Assembly (NCBI GenBank): GCA_007693535.1
Contig: REDK01000063.1
Location: 1 to 36,476 of the forward strand
DNA: 36,476 nucleotides
From: Chromatiaceae bacterium
GTDB lineage: Bacteria > Pseudomonadota > Gammaproteobacteria > Chromatiales > Chromatiaceae
Reading direction: 5' to 3'
Part shown: positions 23,200-31,915 of the stretch, piece after piece
Numbering within the stretch: the stretch's first letter is position 1
How the letters are laid out: each line of letters begins with the position of its first letter
The notes under the pieces: generated by a model
The model's database searches: none
Told to the model about the DNA's origin: nothing
Seen by the model: only the letters and a program-made list of their open reading frames with translations
Translations under genes and position numbers: made by a program

Positions 23200-25458
23200 T
23201 CAATCCCACCGCAGCAGCCAGCAGTGATGAATGCCGCGATGACGGGCGAAATCGCGTGGGATGCTGTGCGCGCTGATGTCCTCGATCACCAGCCGCCGGC
23301 GCCCCCGCGCGCCCTGGACAGCCGCTATGAGGGCTGCCTGATCGAGCCGGAAGCGGCGCAGGTTATTGGAGAACACCAGGGTGCCGTCGTCGGCGAGTAG
23401 GTCCAGGGTCTGGCGCAGCAGCGCTACCTGATCACGCTGAACATCGAAGGTGCCGCGCATGCGCTTGGAGGTCGAGAAGCTGGGCGGATCGAGGAAGATC
23501 AGCCCATAGCGGCCGCGTTCGTCGCGCGCCCGCGCCAGCCATTCCAGGCAATCGGCCTGCAGCAGGCGGTGTGCCGGGCCGGTAAACCCATTCAACGCCA
23601 GGTTGCGCCGCGCCCAATTCAGATAGGTGGCCGAGAGGTCCAGCGTGGTGGTGGACAAGGCCCCGCCGTGTGCGGCATGGACGGTCGCGCTGCCAGTGTA
23701 GCCGAACAGATTCAGCAGATGCTGGCCGGCGGCCAGGCGCCCCAGCAGCCGGCGCGTCTCCCGATGATCCAGGAACAGCCCGGTGTCCAGATAGTCCTCG
23801 AGATTGATCAGCAGGCGCACCCCATCCTCTGCCACCTCGAACAGCCGTCCGCGCGCGCCCAGGCGCTGATACTGGTCGCGGCCCTTCTGCGGGCGGCGCA
23901 CCTTGAAGAAGAGGTCGTCCGCGGCCAAGCTAAGGGTGTCGGCAATCACGCCCAGGGCCTCGCGCAGGCGCCGCCGTGCCGCGCGCGGATCGATGCTGTC
24001 CGGGGCGGCATATTCCTGCACATGGGCGAGCGGCCGCGGCGGCAGCGCGGTGCCGGCGGCGGTCAGCGGGGCGTCGGCCCGATGCTCGGCCAGCACCTGA
24101 TAAAGGTCCACGGCCAGCGCGTATTCGGGCAGGTCCGCGTCATACAGGCGGTAACAGGTGATTGCGTCGCTGCGCAGCCATTTGCCCAGGGCCTTTTGGT
24201 TCTTGCGTAGGCGATTGGCGAGCATCGCCGCGCCGGGGCCGCGCTCCGGCGCCGGAAGCGGCCGCGGTTGATCGGAGACATGGGCCGCCGGGCTGATCGC
24301 GAAGTGCAGCAGCCGGCACTCCAGCGGCCCGTTGTAGAGGGTGTGCAGGCGCTGCGCGCGCAGGCCCATGCGCTTGCCCAGGTCCGGATTGCCGGTCAGC
24401 ACCGCCGCCTGCCAGCCATCGAAATGGTTGCGCAGGGTCGCCCCCAGCTCGGCATAGAGGGCAGGCAGGTCGTCGCCAGCGCCCAGACGTTCTCCATAGG
24501 GGGGGTTGACCACCAGCAGGCCGGCGGCGTCCGCTGCCCCCGGACGGCAGTCGGCCAGTGCCCGCGATTCGATGGTCACATGCCCGGCGAGGCCGGCGTG
24601 GGACAGGTTGGCCAGCGCCGCGCGCACTGCGGCTGGGTCCTGATCAGAGCCGCGGATGCGCCCGGGTGTGCGCCCGAGCCGTGCCAGTCCCGCGGCCCGC
24701 CGCATCCGCGCTGCGGCCAGCAGGGCCTCCCAGGTCGGGCGCTCATGGCCGCGCCAGGCACTGAAACCCCAGTGTTGGCGCAGCAGCCCGGGGGCGATAT
24801 CGGCGGCAATCAGGGCCGCCTCGATGGGTAGCGTGCCGGCGCCGCACATCGGGTCCAACAAGGGCGCCCCGGCGGTGGCCAGGGCCGGCCAGCCGGCGCG
24901 CAGCAGTACCGCGGCGGCTAGGGTCTCCTTCAGCGGGGCGCTCGCACCGGCGGTGCGCCAGCCGCGCCGATGCAGCGCCGGCCCGGAGAGATCGAGCGCT
25001 AGGCTGGCCTGATCGCGGAACAACTGGCAGCGCAGGGCGATATCGGGCGCCTGGGTGCTGACGCTGGGGCGGGCACCGCCGCGCTCGCGGAACTGATCGA
25101 CGATGGCGTCCTTGATCCGCAGCGCCGCGAAATGGCTGTGGTCCAGGTGCGAGCGGACCGCATCCACCTGCACCGCCAGGGTTTGGGCGGGGGTGAAGTG
25201 GGCCGCCCAATCGATCTCTCGCACCCCGGCATAGAGGGCCGCGGCATCGGCGGCAGGAAAGCTCGCGAGCGGCAGCAGCACCCGGCTCGCGACGCGCGAC
25301 CAGAGGCAGACCCCATAGGCGTCGGCCAGGCTACCGGTCAGATGGACCCCGGCGCGGGTCTCGGTGACCTGCGCCGTGGGGGATTCCGTCAGCAGGTCGC
25401 GCAACTCCTCGGCGAGCAGGGTCTCCAGATAACGGGCAGCGGTGACAAAGAATTGCAA
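23200..25458 (-). CDS. rlmL: Bifunctional 23S rRNA methyltransferase RlmKL
   Basis: A fused enzyme of about 752 residues that makes m2G2445 (RlmL half) and m7G2069 (RlmK half) in 23S rRNA. The N-terminal THUMP region (FVTAARYLETLLAEELRDL ... WSRVASRVLLPL) is followed by the first methyltransferase domain with DPMCGAGTLPIEAA and catalytic NPPYGERLG. The second domain begins near RLRKNQKALGKW and has LNLFGYTGSATVHAAHGGA and LDPPSFSTSKRM. The order matches E. coli RlmKL closely. I chose TTG 25458, which aligns with the E. coli start; ATG 25512 would add 18 residues with a His-rich stretch. folD lies upstream on the same strand, 61-115 bases away depending on the start. Confidence 0.94.
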   Translation of the reverse strand: MQFFVTAARYLETLLAEELRDLLTESPTAQVTETRAGVHLTGSLADAYGVCLWSRVASRVLLPLASFPAADAAALYAGVREIDWAAHFTPAQTLAVQVDAVRSHLDHSHFAALRIKDAIVDQFRERGGARPSVSTQAPDIALRCQLFRDQASLALDLSGPALHRRGWRTAGASAPLKETLAAAVLLRAGWPALATAGAPLLDPMCGAGTLPIEAALIAADIAPGLLRQHWGFSAWRGHERPTWEALLAAARMRRAAGLARLGRTPGRIRGSDQDPAAVRAALANLSHAGLAGHVTIESRALADCRPGAADAAGLLVVNPPYGERLGAGDDLPALYAELGATLRNHFDGWQAAVLTGNPDLGKRMGLRAQRLHTLYNGPLECRLLHFAISPAAHVSDQPRPLPAPERGPGAAMLANRLRKNQKALGKWLRSDAITCYRLYDADLPEYALAVDLYQVLAEHRADAPLTAAGTALPPRPLAHVQEYAAPDSIDPRAARRRLREALGVIADTLSLAADDLFFKVRRPQKGRDQYQRLGARGRLFEVAEDGVRLLINLEDYLDTGLFLDHRETRRLLGRLAAGQHLLNLFGYTGSATVHAAHGGALSTTTLDLSATYLNWARRNLALNGFTGPAHRLLQADCLEWLARARDERGRYGLIFLDPPSFSTSKRMRGTFDVQRDQVALLRQTLDLLADDGTLVFSNNLRRFRLDQAALIAAVQGARGRRRLVIEDISAHSIPRDFARHRGIHHCWLLRWD

Positions 25459-25542
25459 GGTGGCTATCCCCGGGGCGGGGCGGTGGTGGTGCAAGCCTGA
25501 ACGTGACCGCACCGGTCGGCTGCGCGCGGCGGTAACCGGCCC

Positions 25543-25571
25543 AGCGGAAACCGCTAGCGGCCGGCGGTTTT
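25543..25571. terminator. Overlapping hairpins after folD
   Basis: AGCGG-AAA-CCGCT (25543-25555) overlaps a second stem AACCGC/GCGGTT (25549-25554, 25564-25569), immediately past the folD stop codon at 25574-25576. On the plus strand the second stem is followed by TT; on the minus strand there is no T tract. The structure is clear, its role as a terminator is weakly supported. Confidence 0.35.
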
Positions 25572-25573
25572 CC

Positions 25574-26437
25574 CTATCCGGCCGACGGTTGGTGCAGGGC
25601 CGCTGCCTGGAGGGTGTTTTCGAGTAGGCTGGCGATGGTCATTGGACCGACACCGCCGGGCACCGGGGTGATCCAGTCGGCCCGGGCGCGGGCGGCGTCG
25701 AAGTCGACATCGCCGCACAGGCGCCCGTCGCCATCGCGATTCATGCCGACATCGATCACCAGGGCGCCCGGCTTGATCCAGTCACCGGGCACGAAGCGGG
25801 CGCGCCCGATCGCCACCACCAGCACATCGGCAGCGCGCGCCTTGGCGGCCAGGTCCGCGGTGCGGCTGTGGCAGACGGTGATGGTACAGCGCGCGGCCAG
25901 CAGTTCCAGCGCCATCGGGCGGCCGACGATGTTGGACTGACCGATCACCACCGCGTCCAGACCCGCGAGGGGACGGCCGGTGTGGGCCAGCAGGGTCATC
26001 ACCCCCTTGGGGGTGCAGGGGCGCAGCAACGGCATGCGCAGCGCCAGGCGGCCCAGGTTGTAGGGATGGAAGCCATCCACGTCTTTGCTGGGCAGGATAC
26101 GCTCGATGACCGCGGCGGGGGCGATCTGGGGCGGCAGCGGCAATTGCACCAGGATGCCGTCGATCCGTGCATCCGCGTTCAGCGCGTCGATCAGGGCCAG
26201 CAGTTCGGCCTCGCTGCAGGACTCCGGTAAGGCGTGGACCTCGGAATGAAAACCGACCTCATGACAGGCATTGCTCTTGTTGCGGACATAGACCTGTGAG
26301 GCTGGATGCGCCCCGACCAACACCACCGCAAGCCCCGGCGGGCGCCGACCCGCCGCCCGTTCGCCCGCGACCCGCGCCGCCACCTCGGCGCGCACCGCCG
26401 CAGCGATCGCCTTACCGTCCAGGAGTTGTGCGCTCAT
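25574..26437 (-). CDS. folD: Methylene-tetrahydrofolate dehydrogenase/cyclohydrolase FolD
   Basis: A 287-residue bifunctional one-carbon enzyme. Catalytic Y50 and K54 lie in [38 protein letters not shown], the NADP-binding [18 protein letters not shown], and the C-terminal [20 protein letters not shown] are all present. Length is typical. ATG 26437 matches the family start ([13 protein letters not shown]); an open frame runs upstream to 26770 but crosses the tRNA-Pro gene and is not real coding. The gene is divergent from the tRNA cluster. Confidence 0.97.
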   Translation of the reverse strand: MSAQLLDGKAIAAAVRAEVAARVAGERAAGRRPPGLAVVLVGAHPASQVYVRNKSNACHEVGFHSEVHALPESCSEAELLALIDALNADARIDGILVQLPLPPQIAPAAVIERILPSKDVDGFHPYNLGRLALRMPLLRPCTPKGVMTLLAHTGRPLAGLDAVVIGQSNIVGRPMALELLAARCTITVCHSRTADLAAKARAADVLVVAIGRARFVPGDWIKPGALVIDVGMNRDGDGRLCGDVDFDAARARADWITPVPGGVGPMTIASLLENTLQAAALHQPSAG

Positions 26438-26692
26438 CCGCTCGAACCTCTTGTCGCGATCCTGCCGGAACTGCCAGGGCGCGATCTTAACCGGCGCCGG
26501 CGTCGATGCAAGCACCCGCAGAGGCTCCGGGCCGGCGGGCGGTCGTCCCAAGGCGTTGACGCTATCCGGCCGCACCGCTATCATCCCGGGTCTTGATCTC
26601 GCGAAGAGCGAACGGGCAATGCCCCATACCCAAGGCACGACCTGACCGCGCACGATGCGACCGCGAGCCGAGGTATCGCTCTCGCAGTCACC

Positions 26693-26769
<77 letters not shown>

Positions 26770-26889
26770 ATCTGCCCCGTCAGAATGGTCATCCTCGAGG
26801 GTGCGGCGGAACCTGCGGTTCGATCGGGATGCCGCCCTATTCAGGCTGCCGGGAGCACCAGGCTGCTGGGGGCAAAGGACAGGCGTATT

Positions 26890-26966
26890 GCCCCGATAGC
26901 TCAGGCGGATAGAGCAGGAGCCTTCTAAGCTCTTGGTCGGGGGTTCGAGTCCTCCTCGGGGCGCCA
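26890..26966 (+). tRNA. tRNA-Arg(TCT)
   Basis: Acceptor stem GCCCCGA pairs with TCGGGGC. The anticodon stem GGAGC/GCTCT encloses loop CTTCTAA, anticodon TCT. The T arm has GGTTCGAGTCC and CCA is encoded at 26964-26966. Confidence 0.96.
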
Positions 26967-27156
26967 AACCGGGACCAGGCCAGCGAAGGCCGCGGTTCAG
27001 GGCATGCCAGATGATGAAGGCCCCATGGCCCCATCGCGCAGTGTCATGGTAGGGGTTGATGCGCTGTCCAGATCGCGACCAGATGGGTCGGTCAGACTGC
27101 GCAGACCGCGTGCCGATCGGAGGCCGACAAGTCCCGATCGACACAAGAAAGTCAAT

Positions 27157-27233
27157 GGTGGACGTAGCTCAGTTGGTAGAGCACAGGATTGTGGCTCCTG
27201 TGGTCGTGGGTTCGATCCCCATCGTCCACCCCA
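27157..27233 (+). tRNA. tRNA-His(GTG)
   Basis: The encoded extra 5' G (27157) pairs opposite C73, the tRNA-His identity feature. Acceptor stem GTGGACG pairs with CGTCCAC; the anticodon loop is ATTGTGGC with anticodon GTG. CCA is encoded at 27231-27233. It closely resembles E. coli hisR. Confidence 0.97.
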
Positions 27234-27300
27234 TTCACCGGCCAGGTGCCGGATGCCACAGGGCGGCACGGTCCTCGCGGGGCCGGGTCGCAGACATGTC

Positions 27301-27376
27301 GGGCCGTTAGCTCAGCTGGTAGAGCAGTGGACTCTTAATCCATTGGTCCTAGGTTCGAATCCTAGACGGCCCACCA
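27301..27376 (+). tRNA. tRNA-Lys(CTT)
   Basis: Acceptor stem GGGCCGT pairs with ACGGCCC. The anticodon stem GTGGA/TCCAT encloses loop CTCTTAA, anticodon CTT. The T arm has GGTTCGAATCC and CCA is encoded at 27374-27376. Last gene of the cluster, followed 9 bases later by a terminator. Confidence 0.96.
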
Positions 27377-27384
27377 GCAGAAAC

Positions 27385-27419
27385 AGGGGCTTAACCGCAA
27401 GGTGAGGCCCCTTTTCTTT
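27385..27419 (+). terminator. Rho-independent terminator of the tRNA cluster
   Basis: Outer stem AGGGGC/GCCCCT and inner stem ACC/GGT capped by a GCAA tetraloop, followed by TTTTCTTT. Well formed and correctly placed after tRNA-Lys. Confidence 0.88.
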
Positions 27420-27557
27420 GCCTACGAGGCCCGCGTGGGCGCCCGTGATCGCCCCGGTAGCGTCTTGGCCGGCCTAGCCGGCGCCGGCCCCGCCGCCGGC
27501 CAGGTCGGCGGTCCTCCCGGGTGCCCGCGCCCGATGCCCACCCCTGGCAGCCTCCCC

Positions 27558-29102
27558 ATGAAGACCCTGCTTGCCTCCCTCGGTCGCCACTATTGGCGCG
27601 ACCTGCTCATCGTCACCCTGATCCTGCTGCTGGTGGCAGCGCCGTTCCTGGCCCTGTTCACCGTCGGGCTCGTCTTCTTCTGGCAGCAGGGCTGGTTCCT
27701 GTTTTGGTGGGTCGGCACCGCGGCGGCGCTGGGGTCGGCCTTTGCGCTACGTGCCCTGTGGCATCCCCGTACCCATCGCGCCGAGCCGCGCCCGGCCGAA
27801 CCGTCCGCCCCGCCGGCCGAACATCAGGCCCGCGCGGCGCTGGCGCGCCTGGCCACCGAGGTCAAGGCCGAGGACATGCAGGACGAGTTCGCTGCCTGGC
27901 GGCTCTTCCAGCGCACCGTGCAGGTGGTTGCCGCGGCCTATGCCCCGGATGACCATCTGGCGGTCTGGCGCTTCACCTTGCCCGAGGCGGCCCTGATGGC
28001 GGAGGACCTGACCCGACGGCTGCGTGCCAGCCTGGTGCAGGACTTCCCGGTCCTGCGCCAAGTGGAGATCGCCGCCCTGGTCGGCATCTACGAATTCACC
28101 CAGCCGGCCGGTAAGGTCTGGGGACTCTGGCGTGCCTTGCGCATCGCCGATCCGCTCGGTGCCCTGCGCGACGAGGCCAAGGGCTTGATCATGCGCCAGG
28201 TGATCACGCGCCTGGACCCGGTCGCGCGCGCCCAGGCCGCGGCGATCCTGGTGCAGGAGGCCGGCGAGGTGGCCATTCGGCTCTATGCCGGGCGCTATCG
28301 GCGCCGCTCGCAGGAGCTGCTGGCCACCGCCCCGGACCCGCTGCAGGCGGCCCCCCTGGACCCGGTCACGATCCTGCTGGCCGGCCAGCGCAATGCCGGC
28401 AAGTCGAGCCTACTCAATGCCCTGCTGGGAGCGGCGCGGGTGCCGGTGGGGCTGCTGACCGGCACCCCCGGGGCCTGTCGCGCCTATGCAGTCGACAGTG
28501 CCGCCGGGCGCGCGGACCTCGACCCGGCCGCGGCCGGGGAGACTGCCCGCGCCGGCGACCTGGTGCTGGTGGACAGCCCCGGGCTGAGCGGACGTGCCGA
28601 TGATCCCTGGCTACAACAGGCCCGTCACAGCGACCTGATCCTCTGGGTCGCCGCCGCCAACCGCGCCGACCGCGCCGCCGATCAGCGTGCCCTACAGGCA
28701 CTGGACGCCCTGACCGCCCCCGACCCGCGGCTGCGGGCGATCCCGCGGGTGCTGGTGCTGACCCATGCCGACCGCCTCGACCCGCCGCTGGAATGGGACC
28801 CGCCCTACGACCCCGAGGCCGGTGAGCGCCCCAAGGAGGTCAACATGCGCGCGGCGCAGTCGGTGGCCGCCGAGGCCCTCGGCATCCCCATCGGCTGCAC
28901 CCTGCTGGTGGCGCTGCCGCCGGATGCCGAGTTCTGGAACCTGGCCCCGCTGTGGGCGGCCATCCATGCCGCCTTGCCGGAGGCCAAGCAGAAGCAACTG
29001 GAGCGCGCCCTGCGCCAGGAGGGCTGGGTCAAAGGCGTCGTGGACGGCCTGCGCAGCGTCCCGCGCGCCCTGTCGCGGGGGATCGACTTGCTCATCCGCT
29101 GA
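27558..29102 (+). CDS. Membrane-anchored GTPase of unknown role
   Basis: A 514-residue protein. Two adjacent hydrophobic spans lie at about 14-41 and 44-66. An alpha-helical middle domain (about 90-255) has no family I can name. The GTPase domain has G1 GQRNAGKSS (276-284), G3 DSPG (339-342) and a non-standard G4, THAD (402-405), instead of NKxD; a G2 threonine is likely in TGTPGACR. The last 30 residues are basic and amphipathic. It resembles HSR1/Era-like GTPases with N-terminal membrane anchors seen in gammaproteobacteria; the substrate process is unknown. ATG 27558 is preceded by GGCAGCCTCCCC, a weak site; ATG 27534 is an alternative. It follows the tRNA cluster but has its own transcription unit past the terminator. 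Confidence 0.85.
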   Translation: MKTLLASLGRHYWRDLLIVTLILLLVAAPFLALFTVGLVFFWQQGWFLFWWVGTAAALGSAFALRALWHPRTHRAEPRPAEPSAPPAEHQARAALARLATEVKAEDMQDEFAAWRLFQRTVQVVAAAYAPDDHLAVWRFTLPEAALMAEDLTRRLRASLVQDFPVLRQVEIAALVGIYEFTQPAGKVWGLWRALRIADPLGALRDEAKGLIMRQVITRLDPVARAQAAAILVQEAGEVAIRLYAGRYRRRSQELLATAPDPLQAAPLDPVTILLAGQRNAGKSSLLNALLGAARVPVGLLTGTPGACRAYAVDSAAGRADLDPAAAGETARAGDLVLVDSPGLSGRADDPWLQQARHSDLILWVAAANRADRAADQRALQALDALTAPDPRLRAIPRVLVLTHADRLDPPLEWDPPYDPEAGERPKEVNMRAAQSVAAEALGIPIGCTLLVALPPDAEFWNLAPLWAAIHAALPEAKQKQLERALRQEGWVKGVVDGLRSVPRALSRGIDLLIR

Positions 29103-29555
29103 GGCAGACACCCCGGCCCGACCAACGCTGAGGGGCCATCAGACCACCCGGACTTCGCAACCGGGCTGCTCAAGGAGGGCATCGGGGCATCTCGCTGAAC
29201 CTGATCGACCCGACCTCGGTCGGGTGATCAGGCGCGCTGCGACGTGGCCGGGGCATGCGCCGGGGTTGGGGCGCGCCGCATCCCCCAACCGCTGGCACCA
29301 TGGCTGCCGTGTCGGCCCGCGTCGCTGTTCGTCTCTGGAGGGGGATGCGCTGCGCTTATCCCCCCGACGGGTGCACGTCGTGGCGGCAGTGACGATCGAG
29401 GCTCGGAAGCCGCCTGCTTGCAACCCGCGGGGGCACTGCCACCGGATGCCGTCGCCGCCATCATTGCCGAGCCGGCGCGGTCGCCTGCCATCAGGCCGTC
29501 ATAAGCGGTCGCTATACTGGTGGGACTGCTTCGTCACCAACGCCCCGCGGCCAGT
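29103..29555. other. 453-base intergenic region
   Basis: It lies between the GTPase and btaA, both plus strand. No gene is supportable on either strand. Features are a stable hairpin at 29200-29232 and a -10-like TATACT at 29513-29518, 38 bases before the btaA start, with no clear -35 element. Confidence 0.55.
29200..29232 (+). terminator. Stable hairpin after the GTPase gene
   Basis: CCTGATC pairs with GATCAGG and, inside it past one bulged G, ACCCGAC pairs with GTCGGGT, closed by a C-CTCG-G tip. It is 97 bases past the GTPase stop codon. No T tract follows, so it may stabilise or process the mRNA rather than terminate it by itself. Confidence 0.55.
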
Positions 29556-30773
29556 ATGGCAACACCGACGGCACTGACCCTGGCCGACCGCTTCGACCAG
29601 AAGGCCTTCGACGCGATCTACTCGCGGGCGCTGGTCTACAACACCTGCTGGGAGGATCCAGCGGTGGATCGCCTGGTGCTGTCCATCGCCCCGGACGATC
29701 GCATGCTGGTCATCACCAGTGCCGGCTGCAACGTGCTCGACTATGCCCTGGTCGGGCCGGATCATATCCACGCGGTGGACGCCAACCCGCGCCAGAACGC
29801 CCTGCTGGAACTCAAGCTCGCCGGTATCCGCCGCTTGCAGTTCGAGGACTTCTTCGCCGCCTTCGGGCACGGCTATCATCCGCGCTTCGAGACCCTCTAT
29901 CGCCAGGCCCTGCGCGCGGACCTCTCGGCGTTTGCCCGCGGGTTCTGGGACCGGCGCGTGCGCTGGTTCGGCAATCCGCACGGCAGTTTCTATTTCCACG
30001 GCCTCTCCGGCATCGTCGCGCGCGCCTTCCAGCACTATCTGCGGGTGCGCCCGCGCCTGGCCGCCAGCATCGCCGACCTGTTCGCCACCCGCAGCCTGGA
30101 GGATCAGCGCGCGGTCTACGATACCCGCGTGCAGCCACTGATCTGGACCCCGGAGATCAACTGGACCCTGTCGCGGCAATTGACCATGAGCCTGCTCGGC
30201 GTGCCCCATCCGCAGCGCAAGGAGGTCCAGGAGCAGCACGCCCGCGGCGTACCCGGCTTCGTGCGCGAGTGCATTGAATATGTGTTCCGGCAGTTGCCGG
30301 TCTGGACCAACTACTTCTGGACCGTCTATCTACGTGGGCGCTACAGCGCCGATTGCTGTCCAGAATACCTGCGGCCCGACAATTTCGCGCGTCTCAAGGG
30401 GCAGGGGCAGGGCGACGGCCTGGCCGCGCGCATCAGCCTGCACACGGCCACGGTCTCGGAGTTCCTGGCCGCGAGTGCGCAACCGATCTCCAAGTTCGTG
30501 CTGCTCGATCACATGGACTGGATGAGTTCTTATCATCCCCGGGCCTTGGCCGAGGAATGGTCCCTGATCTTGAAGCGCGCGCGTCCCGATGCGCGCATCA
30601 TCTTCCGCAGTGCGCATGCCGCCCCGGCCTATCTGGAGCGCCTGGAGATCGGCCCGCAGCGGACCCGTCTGCACGCCCGTCTGCGCTTTCATCCGGAACT
30701 GGCCGCGGCGGTGCAGCCACTGGACCGGGTGCACACCTACGCGGGTTTCCACATCGCCGACGTGCCGGCCTGA
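29556..30773 (+). CDS. btaA: SAM:diacylglycerol 3-amino-3-carboxypropyltransferase BtaA
   Basis: A 405-residue DUF3419/BtaA protein. BtaA moves the 3-amino-3-carboxypropyl group of SAM to diacylglycerol, making diacylglyceryl homoserine at the membrane. The family N-terminus is present (IYSRALVYNTCWEDPAVD), then the SAM-binding region MLVITSAGCNVLDYAL with acidic AVDANPRQNALLELKL. Later motifs are LPVWTNYFWTVYLRGRY, YLRPDNFARLKG and VLLDHMDWMSSYHP. The end is VHTYAGFHIADV, as in Rhodobacter BtaA. ATG 29556 is preferred over 29520, which adds 12 residues with no match. TGA overlaps the ATG of btaB (TGATG), so they are translationally coupled. Confidence 0.92.
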   Translation: MATPTALTLADRFDQKAFDAIYSRALVYNTCWEDPAVDRLVLSIAPDDRMLVITSAGCNVLDYALVGPDHIHAVDANPRQNALLELKLAGIRRLQFEDFFAAFGHGYHPRFETLYRQALRADLSAFARGFWDRRVRWFGNPHGSFYFHGLSGIVARAFQHYLRVRPRLAASIADLFATRSLEDQRAVYDTRVQPLIWTPEINWTLSRQLTMSLLGVPHPQRKEVQEQHARGVPGFVRECIEYVFRQLPVWTNYFWTVYLRGRYSADCCPEYLRPDNFARLKGQGQGDGLAARISLHTATVSEFLAASAQPISKFVLLDHMDWMSSYHPRALAEEWSLILKRARPDARIIFRSAHAAPAYLERLEIGPQRTRLHARLRFHPELAAAVQPLDRVHTYAGFHIADVPA

Positions 30774-31723
30774 TGGCGGCGCCGGTGCGCTCGTCCGCGG
30801 TGGCGTCTCCCCGCAACCGCCTGCGGACCTGGGCCGACGAGGCCCGGGTGCTCGCGGCCCTGCTGCGCGGGCAGCCGCGGCACGGCTCCCTGGCCGAGCG
30901 CCTGGATGCCTTCTATCGTCCGCAGGCGGGGCAATACGACCGCTTCCGCGAACGCCTGCTGCATGGGCGTCGCGAACTCATCGCCCGGCTGCAGGTACCG
31001 GCCGGCGGCCACCTGGTGGAGTTGGGGGCCGGGACCGGCCGCAACCTGCTGTTCTTTGTTGAGCTGGACCGGGCTGAGCCGGACAGGGCAGAACAGGGGA
31101 GGGATGAACAGGGGAGGGATGAACAGGGGAGAGATGAACTGGGAAGGGATGAACTGGGAAGGGATGAACTGGGAGCCGGGGAGGGGTCGCGTGCGGAGAC
31201 CGGGCAGGGGGGCGAGCGGCTCGCCGCCATGGGCCGGATCGATCTGGTCGACCTCTGCCCCGCGCTGCTGGCCGAGGCGCGCCGACGCACCGCCGGAATG
31301 GCCAATGTGCGGGTGATCGAGGCCGATGCCTGTACCTACCGACCGGACACCCCGGTCGATTGCGTCTATTTTGCCTACGCCCTGACCATGATCCCCGACT
31401 GGCGCGGGGCGATCGACAATGCCCTGGCCATGCTGCGCCCGGGCGGGCAATTGGGGGTGGTGGACTTCTACGTCTCGGCGGCGGACCCGCCGGCCGGCCT
31501 GGTGCGCCATGACCGGTTCACCCGCTGGTTTTGGCCGCGCTGGTTCGCCCACGATGGCGTCCATCCCGGCCCCGGTCCGCTGGCCTGGCTGCGCGAGTGT
31601 CTGCCGGTGCATGAACTGCAGGAACACCGCGCGCCGGTGCCCTATCTGCCGGGTCTGCGGGTACCCTATTACCTGTTCGTCGGGCGCAAGCCGCAGTCGT
31701 CGCGCATCAGTGGCGGGATCTGA
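30773..31723 (+). CDS. btaB: Diacylglyceryl-homoserine N-methyltransferase BtaB with repeat insertion
   Basis: A 316-residue class I SAM methyltransferase. BtaB trimethylates diacylglyceryl homoserine to the betaine lipid DGTS. Motif I is LVELGAGTGRN (81-91). The second strand (RIDLVDLCPALLAEARRR) does not appear until about 155-172, because some 50 residues of low-complexity sequence (97-151) are inserted between. That insert is encoded by eight copies of a 15-bp unit, reading mostly as EQGRD and ELGRD. Later motifs are CVYFAYALTMIPDW, ALAMLRPGGQLGVVDFYV and a C-terminal LPGLRVPYYLFVGRK that is usual for BtaB. The N-terminal 40 residues are basic. The pair btaA-btaB is the complete bacterial DGTS pathway. 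Confidence 0.9.
   Translation: MAAPVRSSAVASPRNRLRTWADEARVLAALLRGQPRHGSLAERLDAFYRPQAGQYDRFRERLLHGRRELIARLQVPAGGHLVELGAGTGRNLLFFVELDRAEPDRAEQGRDEQGRDEQGRDELGRDELGRDELGAGEGSRAETGQGGERLAAMGRIDLVDLCPALLAEARRRTAGMANVRVIEADACTYRPDTPVDCVYFAYALTMIPDWRGAIDNALAMLRPGGQLGVVDFYVSAADPPAGLVRHDRFTRWFWPRWFAHDGVHPGPGPLAWLRECLPVHELQEHRAPVPYLPGLRVPYYLFVGRKPQSSRISGGI
31061..31180 (+). repeat. 15-bp in-frame tandem repeat in btaB, eight copies
   Basis: Units begin at 31061, 31076, 31091, 31106, 31121, 31136, 31151 and 31166. Copies 3 and 4 (GAACAGGGGAGGGAT) are identical, and copies 6 and 7 (GAACTGGGAAGGGAT) are identical; copies 1, 2 and 8 are degenerate. They encode ELDRA, EPDRA, EQGRD x3, ELGRD x2 and ELGAG. 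Confidence 0.96.
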
Positions 31724-31783
31724 CCGCTAGCGCCGCGGGTCTGCCGGCAGCGCGGATCGCCACCGAGCGCGTCACGGGCGGGT

Positions 31784-31816
31784 GCGGCGACCGCCACTTC
31801 CCGCGGCGGTCGCCGC
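31784..31816. terminator. Perfect 12-bp inverted repeat between btaB and hemP
   Basis: GCGGCGACCGCC (31784-31795) is exactly complementary to GGCGGTCGCCGC (31805-31816) across a 9-base loop. It lies midway between the convergent btaB and hemP stop codons. There is no adjacent T tract on either strand, so it is a possible bidirectional terminator or mRNA 3' stabiliser. Confidence 0.55.
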
Positions 31817-31850
31817 CGATCAGGCCATGCGGGGACGCTCACCCGCCGTG

Positions 31851-31915
31851 CTGACTTCAGCCACTGACTTCAGCCACTGACTTCAGCCGCTTACTTCACC
31901 CGCTTACTTCACCAG
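31851..31915. repeat. 13-bp tandem repeat, five copies, running into hemP
   Basis: Units start at 31851, 31864, 31877, 31890 and 31903: CTGACTTCAGCCA twice, CTGACTTCAGCCG, CTTACTTCACCCG and CTTACTTCACCAG. The last copy contains the hemP stop codon and its final codons (VK). Confidence 0.93.
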
